Assembly (NCBI RefSeq): GCF_900187295.1
Contig: NZ_LT906473.1
Span: 2,542,001-2,606,000, forward strand
Direction: 5' to 3'
Source: Corynebacterium cystitidis
Lineage (GTDB): Bacteria; Actinomycetota; Actinomycetes; Mycobacteriales; Mycobacteriaceae
DNA length: 64,000 bases
The stretch's first letter is position 1. Each line of letters begins with the position of its first letter. The notes under the pieces were generated by a model. That model saw only the letters and a list, made by a program, of their open reading frames with translations, ran no database searches and had not been told where the DNA came from. Position numbers and translations under genes: made by a program. This document shows, in pieces, positions 33,636 to 42,380 of the stretch.

Positions 33636-33803
33636 ATGGAAATCGACATTATCCAGCTGAAGCTGGAGCGCATTCGGGCGCGGCTTGACGCGCTCTACGC
33701 GATCGACCCCGCGGATGATCCGACGGTGCAGGCGCGTATCGACGAGCAACTCGATGAGCTGGAAATGTGGGAACAGCAGGAGAAAATGTTTCCGCCAGAG
33801 TAG
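33636..33803 (+). CDS. Small acidic coiled-coil protein (55 residues)
   Basis: ATG 33636 opens a 55-codon frame: MEIDIIQLKLERIRARLDALYAI, then DPADDPTVQARIDEQLDELEMWEQQEKMF. Regular Leu/Ile spacing (LKLERIRARLDAL; IDEQLDELEMW) predicts two amphipathic helices. The text is clearly protein-like and ends 10 bp before the first YczE-like membrane gene, so it is probably translated with it. I do not recognise the family and cannot assign a function. Confidence 0.55.
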   Translation: MEIDIIQLKLERIRARLDALYAIDPADDPTVQARIDEQLDELEMWEQQEKMFPPE

Positions 33804-33813
33804 CCTCTAGGCT

Positions 33814-34521
33814 GTGCAACTTGCTTCTCGTATTCTCACGTTGGTGGTCGGTCACGCCATCATGGCTATTGGTGTGGCGTTGTCCCTCGCGAGCGATTTA
33901 GGCACTACTCCCATCTCGGCTTTACCTGCCGTGACCAGCCTGATCAGTGGGCTCAGCGTGGGAACTACAACGGTGCTGGTTAACGTGGTGTTGGTCGTCT
34001 TGCAGATCCTGATTCTGCGGCGCGACTACGCCCCGATCCAACTGTTCCAGCTGGCGCTGCTTCTGTACTTCGGCCCGTTTATTGACGGCGCAGTGTGGTT
34101 ATTAGACCAGTTGGGTGTGGGGTATTCGAATTACTTTCAGCAGTGGGTGCTCACGATCGTGGGCATCATCGTGGTGGGTATCGGCGTGACCCTGCAGGTA
34201 CGTGCCAGGCTTTTCGTCCTGCCCGGTGAGGGGATTGCCCAGGCGCTCAGTTTTGCTTTACACCGCCGGTTTGGCGCGAAGCCCCGCTATGAGTTTGGGC
34301 GCGTGAAAGTTGTAACCGATACCGTGCAGGTCCTGTTAGCGCTGGTGTTGGCCTTGGTGTTCCTTGGTGGTTTCGTCGGCGTGCGCGAAGGTACGATTGC
34401 TGCCGCCTTGGCGGTGGGCTGGGTGGTTACCCTGTGTAATAAAATTGTGCCGCCGAAAGCTGACTCACGCGGCACCTCACGCGGCACCTCACGCACGGGG
34501 CCTCTAGGAGTGGAAGACTAG
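33814..34521 (+). CDS. YczE/YyaS/YitT-family membrane protein, copy 1
   Basis: A 235-residue integral membrane protein from GTG 33814. It has about five transmembrane segments; recognisable family text is MAIGVALSLASDLGTTPISALPAVTSLISGLSVGTTTV near the N-terminus, then LRRDYAPIQLFQLALLLYFGPFID, LPGEGIAQALSF and EFGRVKVVTDTVQVLLALVLALVFLG. The family is widespread and of unknown function, possibly small-molecule transport. It is followed 4 bp later by a paralogue, so this is a tandem duplication that may form a heteromer. Confidence 0.8.
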   Translation: MQLASRILTLVVGHAIMAIGVALSLASDLGTTPISALPAVTSLISGLSVGTTTVLVNVVLVVLQILILRRDYAPIQLFQLALLLYFGPFIDGAVWLLDQLGVGYSNYFQQWVLTIVGIIVVGIGVTLQVRARLFVLPGEGIAQALSFALHRRFGAKPRYEFGRVKVVTDTVQVLLALVLALVFLGGFVGVREGTIAAALAVGWVVTLCNKIVPPKADSRGTSRGTSRTGPLGVED

Positions 34522-34525
34522 TACC

Positions 34526-35194
34526 ATGCTGATACGCATTATTATCTTGGTCGCAGGTATCAGCTTGATGGCGCTTGGCGTGGCCTTAACAGTGCTGTCC
34601 ACCTTGGGCACCACCCCGATTTCGGCTCTGCCTGCAGCGTTGAGCCCGATTACGGGCTTGAGCGTGGGTACGGTCACGGTGATCACGAACTCGTCGTATG
34701 TGCTGATTCAGATTCTTTTGCTGCGCGAGCGCTACCAGTGGATCCAACTGTTCCAGCTGGCCACAGGCGCGTTGTTCGGTGTGTTCATTGATGTCGCCAT
34801 GTTCATTGTGGCACCCCTGCAAACCGATGCGTATCTGCTCCAGCTGCCAATGGCGCTGGCCGGGGTGGTTGCGATGGGCCTGGGGATTGGCGTGCAGGTT
34901 CATGCCAACGTGATTAATCTGCCCGGAGAGGGTCTCGTTCTCGCGCTGACTTCCGCTTTACGACGAGCCTTTGGTGAACGGAAACACTTACATTTTGGCA
35001 ATGTAAAGATTGCCAGCGACTTCACCCACGTAGTGCTTGCCGTGGTACTTGCCCTGGTGTTTTTGGGCATGGTGGTGGGTGTGCGTGAAGCCACTGTGAT
35101 TTCTGTATTTGCGTTAGGCCCGATTTCCAAGTGGTTCTTGGATAAGTTCCCTCCCTACCCTGCGATCGATTTCTCAGGTTTTCGGCGAGGATAA
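34526..35194 (+). CDS. YczE/YyaS/YitT-family membrane protein, copy 2
   Basis: A 222-residue paralogue of the preceding gene, with the same blocks in the same order: MALGVALTVLSTLGTTPISALPAALSPITGLSVGTVTV, LRERYQWIQLFQLATGALFGVFID, LPGEGLVLALTSALRRAFG and HFGNVKIASDFTHVVLAVVLALVFLG. Function unknown. It ends 94 bp before hmuT, with a DtxR box in that gap, so it is not part of the haem operon. Confidence 0.8.
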   Translation: MLIRIIILVAGISLMALGVALTVLSTLGTTPISALPAALSPITGLSVGTVTVITNSSYVLIQILLLRERYQWIQLFQLATGALFGVFIDVAMFIVAPLQTDAYLLQLPMALAGVVAMGLGIGVQVHANVINLPGEGLVLALTSALRRAFGERKHLHFGNVKIASDFTHVVLAVVLALVFLGMVVGVREATVISVFALGPISKWFLDKFPPYPAIDFSGFRRG

Positions 35195-35245
35195 GAAGCT
35201 CCGAACTCAGAAAAGCCCTTGACAAATGCTAGCCTTAACAATACA

Positions 35246-35264
35246 TTAGGTAAGCCTTACCTTA
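35246..35264. promoter_or_regulatory. DtxR box before hmuTUV
   Basis: TTAGGTAAGCCTTACCTTA matches the DtxR consensus at 16 of 19 positions. It lies 24 bp before the hmuT start and predicts iron repression of the whole haem transport operon. Confidence 0.8.
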
Positions 35265-35288
35265 TATCGTTGTTGAAAGGGACTTCTC

Positions 35289-36305
35289 GTGAACCACACT
35301 CGGCGCATCCTTGGCGCCAGCACTGCACTGGCACTTGCTCTCTCAATGGTTGCTTGCAGTAATGACACAGATTCATCAAACTCCTCGGACTCTTCCAGCG
35401 CCTCAAGCACCACGAGCGCCACGGATGGTTCGAGCACCGAGCAATCGTCGGAAAGCAACGCTGGCGGACATACTTTCACTGGCGATGACGGCAACGAGAT
35501 TACCGTCGAAAGCACCGAACGCATCCTGGTCCTCGACGATGCCACCGTGGACATCCTCGATGCGCTCGAGATGAATGACTCGATCGCGTTCGCCCCTGAA
35601 TCAACCATGGTCAAGGACAAGGTGTCAGCGGCGGAACTCTTCCCTGCGGGCAAAGGCGCGGTCACCGTCGAGGGCGTTATTGAGATGAACCCAAGCCTTG
35701 TAATCGGTACGAACATGCGCCGGCACGCGGACCTCATCAGCGGACTCCAAGACGCCGGAATTCCTGCAACGCTTATCGACGCATCCCAGCCTGCACCTGA
35801 TATCATCACGAAAACTGCCACCGTTGTTGGTAAAGAAGAAGAGGGCACCGAGCTTGCAAAATCTGTAGAAGAGGACATTAAGCAAGCCGAAAAGAATGCT
35901 TCCGATATTTCAGAGAAGAAGCGCGTGATGGTCCTTTCTTCCCGTGGCGCCGGCGACACTGGCAACACTACTGCGGCTGGCCAGCAGACCCCTGCCCACC
36001 AAATCGTAGAGGCTGCCGGTGGCATCAATACTGGTGCGGAGTCAGGGCTGGACCGCTACCAAACTATTACTGGTGAAGGTCTCGCGGCCGCTGCACCTGA
36101 CGTCATTGTTGTTTCTGATGATGAAATCGATGACCTCGGAGGCGAAGACGGAATCTGGGACCACGTTGATGGCCTTGCCGGCACCCCAGCTGCCGAAAAC
36201 AAGGCATTGGTTGTCATGCCTCACGGACTGATTGCGCGCGCTAGCGTCAACACCGGCAAGGCCGCTCTTGAGCTCCAAGAAGCTCTGTACCCAGAGCTTT
36301 CCTAA
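35289..36305 (+). CDS. hmuT: Haem-binding lipoprotein HmuT
   Basis: A 338-residue lipoprotein from GTG 35289 (GAAAGGGA upstream). The signal is RRILGASTALALALSMVAC with Cys23 lipidated, then a Ser-rich spacer. The binding domain has the haem-type features TERILVLDDATVDILDALEM, VEGVIEMNPSLVIGTNMRRHADLISGLQDAGIPATLI, GLAAAAPDVIVVSDDEID and the ending GLAGTPAAENKALVVMPHGL. It would bind haem at the cell surface and pass it to HmuU. It is the first gene of hmuTUV, behind a strong DtxR box. In other corynebacteria HtaA-type receptors often accompany hmuTUV; none is next to it here. Confidence 0.88.
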   Translation: MNHTRRILGASTALALALSMVACSNDTDSSNSSDSSSASSTTSATDGSSTEQSSESNAGGHTFTGDDGNEITVESTERILVLDDATVDILDALEMNDSIAFAPESTMVKDKVSAAELFPAGKGAVTVEGVIEMNPSLVIGTNMRRHADLISGLQDAGIPATLIDASQPAPDIITKTATVVGKEEEGTELAKSVEEDIKQAEKNASDISEKKRVMVLSSRGAGDTGNTTAAGQQTPAHQIVEAAGGINTGAESGLDRYQTITGEGLAAAAPDVIVVSDDEIDDLGGEDGIWDHVDGLAGTPAAENKALVVMPHGLIARASVNTGKAALELQEALYPELS

Positions 36306-36329
36306 ACCCGCGAAGGACGTCCAATTCTT

Positions 36330-37415
36330 GTGAGCACCGCAACTTCCTCCCGCACATCCCGCACCAGCGCTCCCCCAGCCACGCGCACTGATGTCCGTCG
36401 CCCACCCGGCGCGATGGTTGCTACCGTCTGCGCCATGATCCTGCTTGTGGTTTTGTTCGCAGGGGTCATCCTTGGTCCCCTCTCGCTGAACCCTGGGCAC
36501 ACTGCACAGATTCTGTGGGCGCAGCTCACAGGAGGGGTGGCACCCGCTTCGACGGCAGAAGTTCACGTGGTGTGGGAACTGCGCTTACCCCGCGTATTGT
36601 TGGCGGCGATCGTTGGTGCATCCCTGGCAATTTCTGGAGCAGCACTACAGGGTCTTTTCGGTAATGAGCTTGCGGATCCAGGGATAGTTGGCGTGACCTC
36701 GGGGGCGTCGCTGGGTGCCATTATGGCCATTGTTTTTGGTATGACCGCCTTCGGGGCGTGGACGGTCCCGTTTATGAGTTTTGTTCTGGGTTTGGCCACG
36801 ACCATGCTGATCTACGTTTTGGCGCGTCCTGGCGCTGGTGGCGGGACTGTTCAACTACTGCTGGTGGGCATTGCTATCTCTGCAATTGGTGGGGCCATAA
36901 ATGGGTTTTTCACTTATATTGCTGATACCACCGAGTTGGAGTCGATTGTTTATTGGTCGATGGGCTCGCTAAACCGTGCTTCGTGGGAGTCGGTGGCTAC
37001 CGCCCTGCCATTCTTCCTGGTAGGAATATTTTTCCTGATGCGGTTGGCCACACCCTTGGACGTTTTAGCTCTTGGTGAAAAGCAGGCCTTCCACGTGGGC
37101 TTAAATGTGAAAAGGACCCGTTTTCTGTTGGTTGCAGCAACTGCTATCACTGTCGCTGCTGCCGTGGCGATGGCTGGTTCCATCGGCTTTGTTGGTTTGG
37201 TTGTTCCGCATATGGTGCGCTTGTTGGTGGGGCCAGGGCACCGCTGGCTTCTGCCGATCTCTGCTTTGGGTGGTGCGATCATGATCGTGGCCGCTGATAT
37301 TGGCGCGCGTACGTTGAATCCGCCTTCGGAGATTCCCATTGGCCTGTTCACCGGCATGATTGGTGGGCCGTTCTTCCTGTGGCTGCTCTACCGCCGTCGC
37401 ACTAGCACTAAGTAG
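36330..37415 (+). CDS. hmuU: Haem ABC transporter permease HmuU
   Basis: A 361-residue FecCD-family permease from GTG 36330. Signatures: ELRLPRVLLAAIVGASLAISGAALQGLFGNELADPGIVGVTSGASLG, LGEKQAFHVGLNVKRTRFL and AGSIGFVGLVVPHMVRLLVG. NELADPGIVGV rather than NPLADP is common in haem permeases. Haem permeases of this class work as homodimers, which fits the presence of only one permease gene in this operon. Confidence 0.9.
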   Translation: MSTATSSRTSRTSAPPATRTDVRRPPGAMVATVCAMILLVVLFAGVILGPLSLNPGHTAQILWAQLTGGVAPASTAEVHVVWELRLPRVLLAAIVGASLAISGAALQGLFGNELADPGIVGVTSGASLGAIMAIVFGMTAFGAWTVPFMSFVLGLATTMLIYVLARPGAGGGTVQLLLVGIAISAIGGAINGFFTYIADTTELESIVYWSMGSLNRASWESVATALPFFLVGIFFLMRLATPLDVLALGEKQAFHVGLNVKRTRFLLVAATAITVAAAVAMAGSIGFVGLVVPHMVRLLVGPGHRWLLPISALGGAIMIVAADIGARTLNPPSEIPIGLFTGMIGGPFFLWLLYRRRTSTK

Positions 37416-38195
37416 ATGGGCAGGACCGTGAATAACCCCCTTTTGTCCGTGCGCGATATCAGCGTTGAGTTTGGGTCAAAGCTCGTGCTTGACGACGTCC
37501 ATGTGGATCTTTACTCGCACCAGCTCACCGCACTGGTGGGGCCAAACGGTGCTGGTAAATCCACATTGTTTTCTGTGTTCAGCGGGGACATTTCTCCTAG
37601 TTCTGGTTCGGTGGACATCAATGGGCAGCCGTTGTCATCGCTTTCACCGAAAGAACTTGCGCAAATCCGGTCTGTCATGCCGCAGGAACATGTGATGCGT
37701 TTCAGCTTCTCGGTCGAAGAAATCGTCGGTCTGGCACGTCTTTCCCATTCCACCTCACCTGATGAAGATGAACAGATTATTACTCAGGCTCTGGCCACCG
37801 CAGATGTCTCACATCTACGCGAGCGCGACGTGCAAACGTTATCCGGTGGTGAGATGGCTCGCACCGCCTACGCCCGCACGTTGGCGCAGACCACGCAGGT
37901 TGTGCTTCTCGACGAGCCTACTGCCGCTCTTGACCTCAAACATCAGCAACGCGTGCTGCGCACCGCTCGTGACCTCACAAGCGAGGGTTGCTGTGTGGTC
38001 ATTGTTGTCCACGATCTCAACCTCGCTGCCGCATACGCAGATCGGGTGATCATGCTCAATGATGGCAGCATTGTTGCCGACGGCACCCCCACTGAAGTAT
38101 TACAGGCACCCCTCATTACCTCAATCTACGGGCAGAACGTTTTATGCCAAGAACACCCCACAAGGAATTGCCCGCTGATCGTGCCCATTGACTAA
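37416..38195 (+). CDS. hmuV: Haem ABC transporter ATP-binding protein HmuV
   Basis: A 259-residue ATPase that starts directly after the hmuU stop. Walker A is GPNGAGKST, the Q-loop is in RSVMPQEHVM, the signature is LSGGEMARTAYARTLAQ (the SGGE form is typical of HmuV), Walker B is VVLLDEPTAALD and the H-loop is VVHDLNLAAAYAD. It energises HmuU. An in-frame GTG at 37428 is an alternative start. It is the last gene of the operon; the next 200 bp contain no supported gene. Confidence 0.9.
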   Translation: MGRTVNNPLLSVRDISVEFGSKLVLDDVHVDLYSHQLTALVGPNGAGKSTLFSVFSGDISPSSGSVDINGQPLSSLSPKELAQIRSVMPQEHVMRFSFSVEEIVGLARLSHSTSPDEDEQIITQALATADVSHLRERDVQTLSGGEMARTAYARTLAQTTQVVLLDEPTAALDLKHQQRVLRTARDLTSEGCCVVIVVHDLNLAAAYADRVIMLNDGSIVADGTPTEVLQAPLITSIYGQNVLCQEHPTRNCPLIVPID

Positions 38196-38398
38196 ATAAT
38201 TCAGGTTCTATGGCAGTAACGGTGACCGCGGGGGCACGTGCGGCATCGGAAATCTCGGCGATCTGCTGCTCACTTATCATTGCTGGGTTGAGAAAATAGA
38301 GGTCGTTTTACACCCACTCTGCGCAACCTGTAACTCCGTGTTAACATCAGTGAACAAACGGCTTAAGAGCTACACAACTAGTTCAATCGGGGGATTGT

Positions 38399-39787
38399 GT
38401 GATCACACAGCTAGCACCTTTTCATGACTTTGAACCGCGCTTTCAACTCGGGGGAAACACCAGCGAAGCAGACGATACTGCCAGCACGTGGATGGATGCC
38501 CACGACGAATGGACTGCCATTGCCGAAGATTTCGAGGACTTTGATACCTCCTGGTACAAAGGGGTAGCCGGGCAGGCTTTCGCCGGGCTAGTGAACACCA
38601 GCTACCCGGCCCGGTTGCGTTACGCGGCCGCTGCTCACGCCACGGTGAGTGACGCGCTGAGTGACTACGCCAATGACTTTGACTCAACCACGAACACTCT
38701 AAAAGCACTTGCCGGCGATGCCGCTGCCGCTCATTCGTCTACCAACCAATGGGCAGAGTGTGCAGAATCCGCCTGGACCAAGTGGGATAATGCGATGCGC
38801 CAGGGCAATACCAGCGCCGCTGCGGATCACCAAAAAGAGTATGAAGAAGCACTCAACTTTAACGCCGACTACAGCAAGGAATTTAACACTGCTCTTGATT
38901 CGGCTGACTCCATTGTTTCTGCCTTTAACACTCGGGTTGAGGGCTACGCCACAACCGTTACTGAAGCACCCAGAACCGCCACCGATACCAGCAGCTTCAG
39001 CTTGCCAGAAGACTACGACGGTGAATCTGGGCCCGCCCTGGAGGTTGATGCCCACCAGCTTAAGTCATCAGAGTCGTTTATGGACACGCAAGCTAAAGCG
39101 ATCCTTGATACCGACGACTACCGGCCAGAACCCAGTGGCTGTGATCATGGAACAGGCCAACAGCTTAAGCGCGCTGTCGAAGACTTCATTGCTGACTGGG
39201 ATGATGAAGCCTCTTTATTGGCCCAGAAGATCGTGTACACCGGTGATCTATGCCGCTACTGGGCAAAAGAATATATTCACGGCGATACCACCACGGCTGA
39301 ATCGCTCAGCATGCTGCTCCTTACCTTGAATTTCACGTGGAGTGACTCCGCCATCAGCATCATCAACGGGATAGATGACCATGTTCAAGACCTAAATGAC
39401 CTGTTCACCAGGCAAGCAAGTGCAGAATTAAAACTAGAGAATATTCCAGACAAACTAAGTGGCCTTGTAGGGCTAACCGCTCTTGACCTCGGGGGAACAG
39501 CAGTGACCTCCACCGTGGGGTTAGTGGCCGAAGTAGGAAAAGGAACCGACCCTGACATTGCAGTAAAAGCCGCCGCAGCAGAGGCAGGATTCTCACTTGT
39601 CGGCGGCGGAGTCGTAGCCAAAGGTATAAAAGCTTTTGCGCAAAGTAAAGGTCTGAAAAACGCTGGGTCTGAGATTGCCGGCGACACTCTCCCTCCTTTG
39701 ATTCAAGCATGGTTCGCGCCGGGAGAAAAAGTGGCCGATCTCCACGAAGACCTCCGGTACGGTGACGGCCTAGAAGGATCGATGTAG
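38399..39787 (+). CDS. WXG100-like secreted protein, candidate polymorphic effector
   Basis: A 462-residue protein from GTG 38399, preceded by GGGGGATT. The first ~200 residues are helical and Ala/Asp/Thr-rich, with the WXG-like turn DTSWYKGVAGQAFAGL at about 50-65, as in N-termini of type VII-secreted effectors. Residues ~355-425 are Gly/Ala/Val-rich and mildly hydrophobic (LVGLTALDLGGTAVTSTVG). No known toxin motif is visible at the C-terminus. Three paralogous membrane proteins follow at once, which is the usual layout of an effector and its immunity genes. The export route and the toxin role are inference. A perfect 14-bp palindrome (38396-38409) overlaps the start codon. Confidence 0.6.
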   Translation: MITQLAPFHDFEPRFQLGGNTSEADDTASTWMDAHDEWTAIAEDFEDFDTSWYKGVAGQAFAGLVNTSYPARLRYAAAAHATVSDALSDYANDFDSTTNTLKALAGDAAAAHSSTNQWAECAESAWTKWDNAMRQGNTSAAADHQKEYEEALNFNADYSKEFNTALDSADSIVSAFNTRVEGYATTVTEAPRTATDTSSFSLPEDYDGESGPALEVDAHQLKSSESFMDTQAKAILDTDDYRPEPSGCDHGTGQQLKRAVEDFIADWDDEASLLAQKIVYTGDLCRYWAKEYIHGDTTTAESLSMLLLTLNFTWSDSAISIINGIDDHVQDLNDLFTRQASAELKLENIPDKLSGLVGLTALDLGGTAVTSTVGLVAEVGKGTDPDIAVKAAAAEAGFSLVGGGVVAKGIKAFAQSKGLKNAGSEIAGDTLPPLIQAWFAPGEKVADLHEDLRYGDGLEGSM

Positions 39788-39796
39788 GAAGTATCG

Positions 39797-40645
39797 ATGA
39801 AGAACTCACTTCGGCAATGGTGTATTCATGGCCTCTTATCTTTAGCCTTCTTTTCTCTACTTCTCTTTTTTACGGTTGGTGGGCCGTTGAAGCTGATCAG
39901 GCGAGTAGAACCAGGATCCACCTACTACACGCTGTACGCAATAGTCGCCGTCCTCGGCAGCCTAGCATTTCTTAGATTCGTAATTCCTATAGTTGTTCCT
40001 CGCTGGCCACGATGGCTAGGACTACCCACTTCAAAAGCACATTTTGACGGCCACTACCTCACAGTAACAACCAAAGGAAGCACCACAACCCTAGCCACAC
40101 TGCTCTACGCAGCATCCGCCATGATTACCGGAACGACAGAACTATGGGCAATCTTCCACGGCGACCAACCCGGAGAACGACGATCAGGGACCGTATTTTT
40201 TATAGGACTAGTTTTTGTGGGACTGAGCATTTACCTCCTCGCCCACGTTCACCATCGCAATATCGACTCATTCTCGCCCGAAAAATACAGCTTCAGCTAT
40301 CCCGCCAAAAAATCAGAGCTGCACACGACAAGCACACCGCGCTACCAGAAAGGCTGGAGCGTGCTCAACGCGCCGTGGGTCCTCACCATCACTGCCGATT
40401 TCACCACAACCGGAAACCCCAAAAAACTCCCCACCATCCGTGAAAACAAGAACGGCGAAAGCACACACATCAACATCCCAATCCCCCTGACCTCGAACGT
40501 GTCACGCACACACATCGCCCGGTGGCTGACCACCGGCACAGTCAGCCCCCAACTCCACGCCCTCGGAATACCCTACGAACAACCACCATCGACCCAACCC
40601 ACAACGACTACTCCCCCAACCCAGCAGGAAGGAGTCCAGCCATGA
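39797..40645 (+). CDS. Membrane protein, immunity-like, tandem copy 1
   Basis: A 282-residue protein starting SLRQWCIHGLLS. It has two N-terminal transmembrane helices, two more at about 95-115 and 130-152, then a soluble C-terminal half (FSFSYPAKKSELHTTSTPRYQKGW ... SNVSRTHIARWLTTG) and a Thr/Pro-rich tail. No family is recognised. It begins 9 bp after the WXG-like gene and overlaps the next copy by ATGA. Its middle is nearly identical in DNA to copy 3, while the first helix differs. Position next to a candidate secreted effector and the tandem repetition suggest an immunity protein; this is inference. Confidence 0.7.
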   Translation: MKNSLRQWCIHGLLSLAFFSLLLFFTVGGPLKLIRRVEPGSTYYTLYAIVAVLGSLAFLRFVIPIVVPRWPRWLGLPTSKAHFDGHYLTVTTKGSTTTLATLLYAASAMITGTTELWAIFHGDQPGERRSGTVFFIGLVFVGLSIYLLAHVHHRNIDSFSPEKYSFSYPAKKSELHTTSTPRYQKGWSVLNAPWVLTITADFTTTGNPKKLPTIRENKNGESTHINIPIPLTSNVSRTHIARWLTTGTVSPQLHALGIPYEQPPSTQPTTTTPPTQQEGVQP

Positions 40646-41490
40646 AAAAATCACTTCGGCAATGGTGTATACATGCTCTTTTCTGCTTGATCCTTTTATT
40701 TGGACTTTTCATAGTGACGATCGGCGGGCCAACTAAACTAATCGGCCGAGTAGAACCAGGGTCCACCTACTACACGCTTTACGCAATAGCGACCGTCCTC
40801 GGCAGCTTAGCATTTCTTAATTTCACGGTTCTCGTGTTCGCGCCACGTTGGCCACGTTGGTTAGGAGTACCCACCGCGTCGGCCTCCTTCGATGGGGCAC
40901 GACTCAACATAACAAGCAAAGCAAATAGCGGTACTTATCTTCTCCTTTTTCAGGCTGCAAACATGATGATCACCGGAACAACTGAACTATGGGCGATATT
41001 CCACGGCGACCAACCCGGGGAACGACGATCAGGAACTATTTTTATTGCGGGCCTAGTCTTTCTGGGTGCCGCCATTTTCTCCTTCTTCCGCGTTCATCAT
41101 CGTCATATCGAGTCATTTTCTGCTAAGAAGTACAGTTTCAGTTATCCAGCCAAAGACTCAGCGCTGCACACTACAAGCACACCAGACTACCAGCGCCGTT
41201 TAAACCCGTTCAACCTTCCGTGGGCACTCACCGTCACCGCCGACTTCACCACAACCGGCAACCCCAAAGAACTCCCCACCATCCGCGAAAACAAGAACGG
41301 CGAAAGCCAAAACTGTGATATCTATATTCCTTTGACCTCTAATGTGTCACGCACACACATTGCCCGGTGGCTAACCACCGGCACAGTCAGCCCCCAACTC
41401 CACGCCCTCGGAGTACCCTACGAACAACCACCATCGACCCAACCCACAACGACTACTCCCCCACCCCAGCAGGAAGGACTTCAGCCATGA
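40642..41490 (+). CDS. Membrane protein, immunity-like, tandem copy 2
   Basis: A 282-residue paralogue starting at ATG 40642, which overlaps the TGA of copy 1; an in-frame extension upstream to 40522 is out of phase with copy 1 and is not real. The layout of four helices and soluble tail is the same, but helices 1-3 and the segment after them differ from copies 1 and 3 (for example FFRVHHRHIESFSAKKYSF, YQRRLNPFNLPWAL). The last ~150 bp are again almost identical to the other copies. The divergence in the membrane part with conserved ends suggests diversified specificity with recombination at the ends. Confidence 0.7.
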   Translation: MKKSLRQWCIHALFCLILLFGLFIVTIGGPTKLIGRVEPGSTYYTLYAIATVLGSLAFLNFTVLVFAPRWPRWLGVPTASASFDGARLNITSKANSGTYLLLFQAANMMITGTTELWAIFHGDQPGERRSGTIFIAGLVFLGAAIFSFFRVHHRHIESFSAKKYSFSYPAKDSALHTTSTPDYQRRLNPFNLPWALTVTADFTTTGNPKELPTIRENKNGESQNCDIYIPLTSNVSRTHIARWLTTGTVSPQLHALGVPYEQPPSTQPTTTTPPPQQEGLQP

Positions 41491-42335
41491 AAAAATCACT
41501 TCGGCAATGGTGTATTCATGGCCTCTTGTCGTCATTCTCGATTTCCTTGCTGCTCATCTTTCACGTCGGCATGCCGTTGAAGCTGATCAGGCGAGTAGAA
41601 CCAGGATCCACCTACTACACGCTGTACGCAATAGCCGCCGTCCTCGGCAGCCTAGCATTTCTTAGATTCGTAATTCCTATAGTTGTTCCTCGCTGGCCAC
41701 AATGGCTAGGACTACCCACCTCAAAAGCACATTTTGACGGCCACTACCTCACAGTAACAACCAAAGGAAGCACCACAACCCTAGCCACACTGCTCTACGC
41801 AGCATCCGCCATGATTACCGGAACGACAGAACTATGGGCAATCTTCCACGGCGACCAACCCGGAGAACGACGATCAGGGACCGTATTTTTTATAGGACTA
41901 GTTTTTGTGGGACTGAGCATTTACCTCCTCGCCCACGTTCACCATCGCAATATCGACTCATTCTCGCCCGAAAAATACAGCTTCAGCTATCCCGCCAAAA
42001 AATCAGAGCTGCACACGACAAGCACACCGCGCTACCAGAAAGGCTGGAGCGTGCTCAACGCGCCGTGGGTCCTCACCATCACTGCCGATTTCACCACAAC
42101 CGGAAACCCCAAAAAACTCCCCACCATCCACAAAACCAACAACGGCGAAAGCACACACATCAACATCCCAATCCCCCTGACCTCGAACGTGTCACGCACA
42201 CACATCGCCCGGTGGCTGACCACCGGCACAGTCAGCCCCCAACTCCACGCCCTCGGAATACCCTACGAACAACCACCATCGACCCAACCCACAACGACTA
42301 CTCCCCCAACCCAGCAAGAAGGAGTCCAGCCATGA
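41487..42335 (+). CDS. Membrane protein, immunity-like, tandem copy 3
   Basis: A 282-residue paralogue, ATGA-overlapped with copy 2. From about codon 25 to the end it is nearly identical to copy 1, with only a few base changes (for example PRWPQW for PRWPRW and HKTNNGE for RENKNGE), while the first helix (HGLLSSFSISLLLIFHVG) is distinct. This patchwork points to recent duplication or gene conversion. Its stop again overlaps an ATG, which opens the seven-codon stub of a fourth copy. Confidence 0.7.
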   Translation: MKKSLRQWCIHGLLSSFSISLLLIFHVGMPLKLIRRVEPGSTYYTLYAIAAVLGSLAFLRFVIPIVVPRWPQWLGLPTSKAHFDGHYLTVTTKGSTTTLATLLYAASAMITGTTELWAIFHGDQPGERRSGTVFFIGLVFVGLSIYLLAHVHHRNIDSFSPEKYSFSYPAKKSELHTTSTPRYQKGWSVLNAPWVLTITADFTTTGNPKKLPTIHKTNNGESTHINIPIPLTSNVSRTHIARWLTTGTVSPQLHALGIPYEQPPSTQPTTTTPPTQQEGVQP

Positions 42336-42355
42336 AGAACCCGATCCGCCGCTAA
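42332..42355 (+). pseudogene. Seven-codon stub of a fourth immunity-like copy
   Basis: ATG 42332 overlaps the TGA of copy 3 exactly as in the earlier junctions. It reads MKNPIRR and stops, where the other copies read MK(N/K)SLRQW. It marks the edge of the tandem array and suggests a deleted fourth member. Confidence 0.6.
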
Positions 42356-42380
42356 AGCCCTTTCGGGAGTTAGTTCACCT

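Noticed and set aside
38198..38398. Remnant coding text on the minus strand (ISEQQIAEISDAARAP)
   Set aside because: The segment reads like protein but is short, has no start signal and could not be linked to any family.
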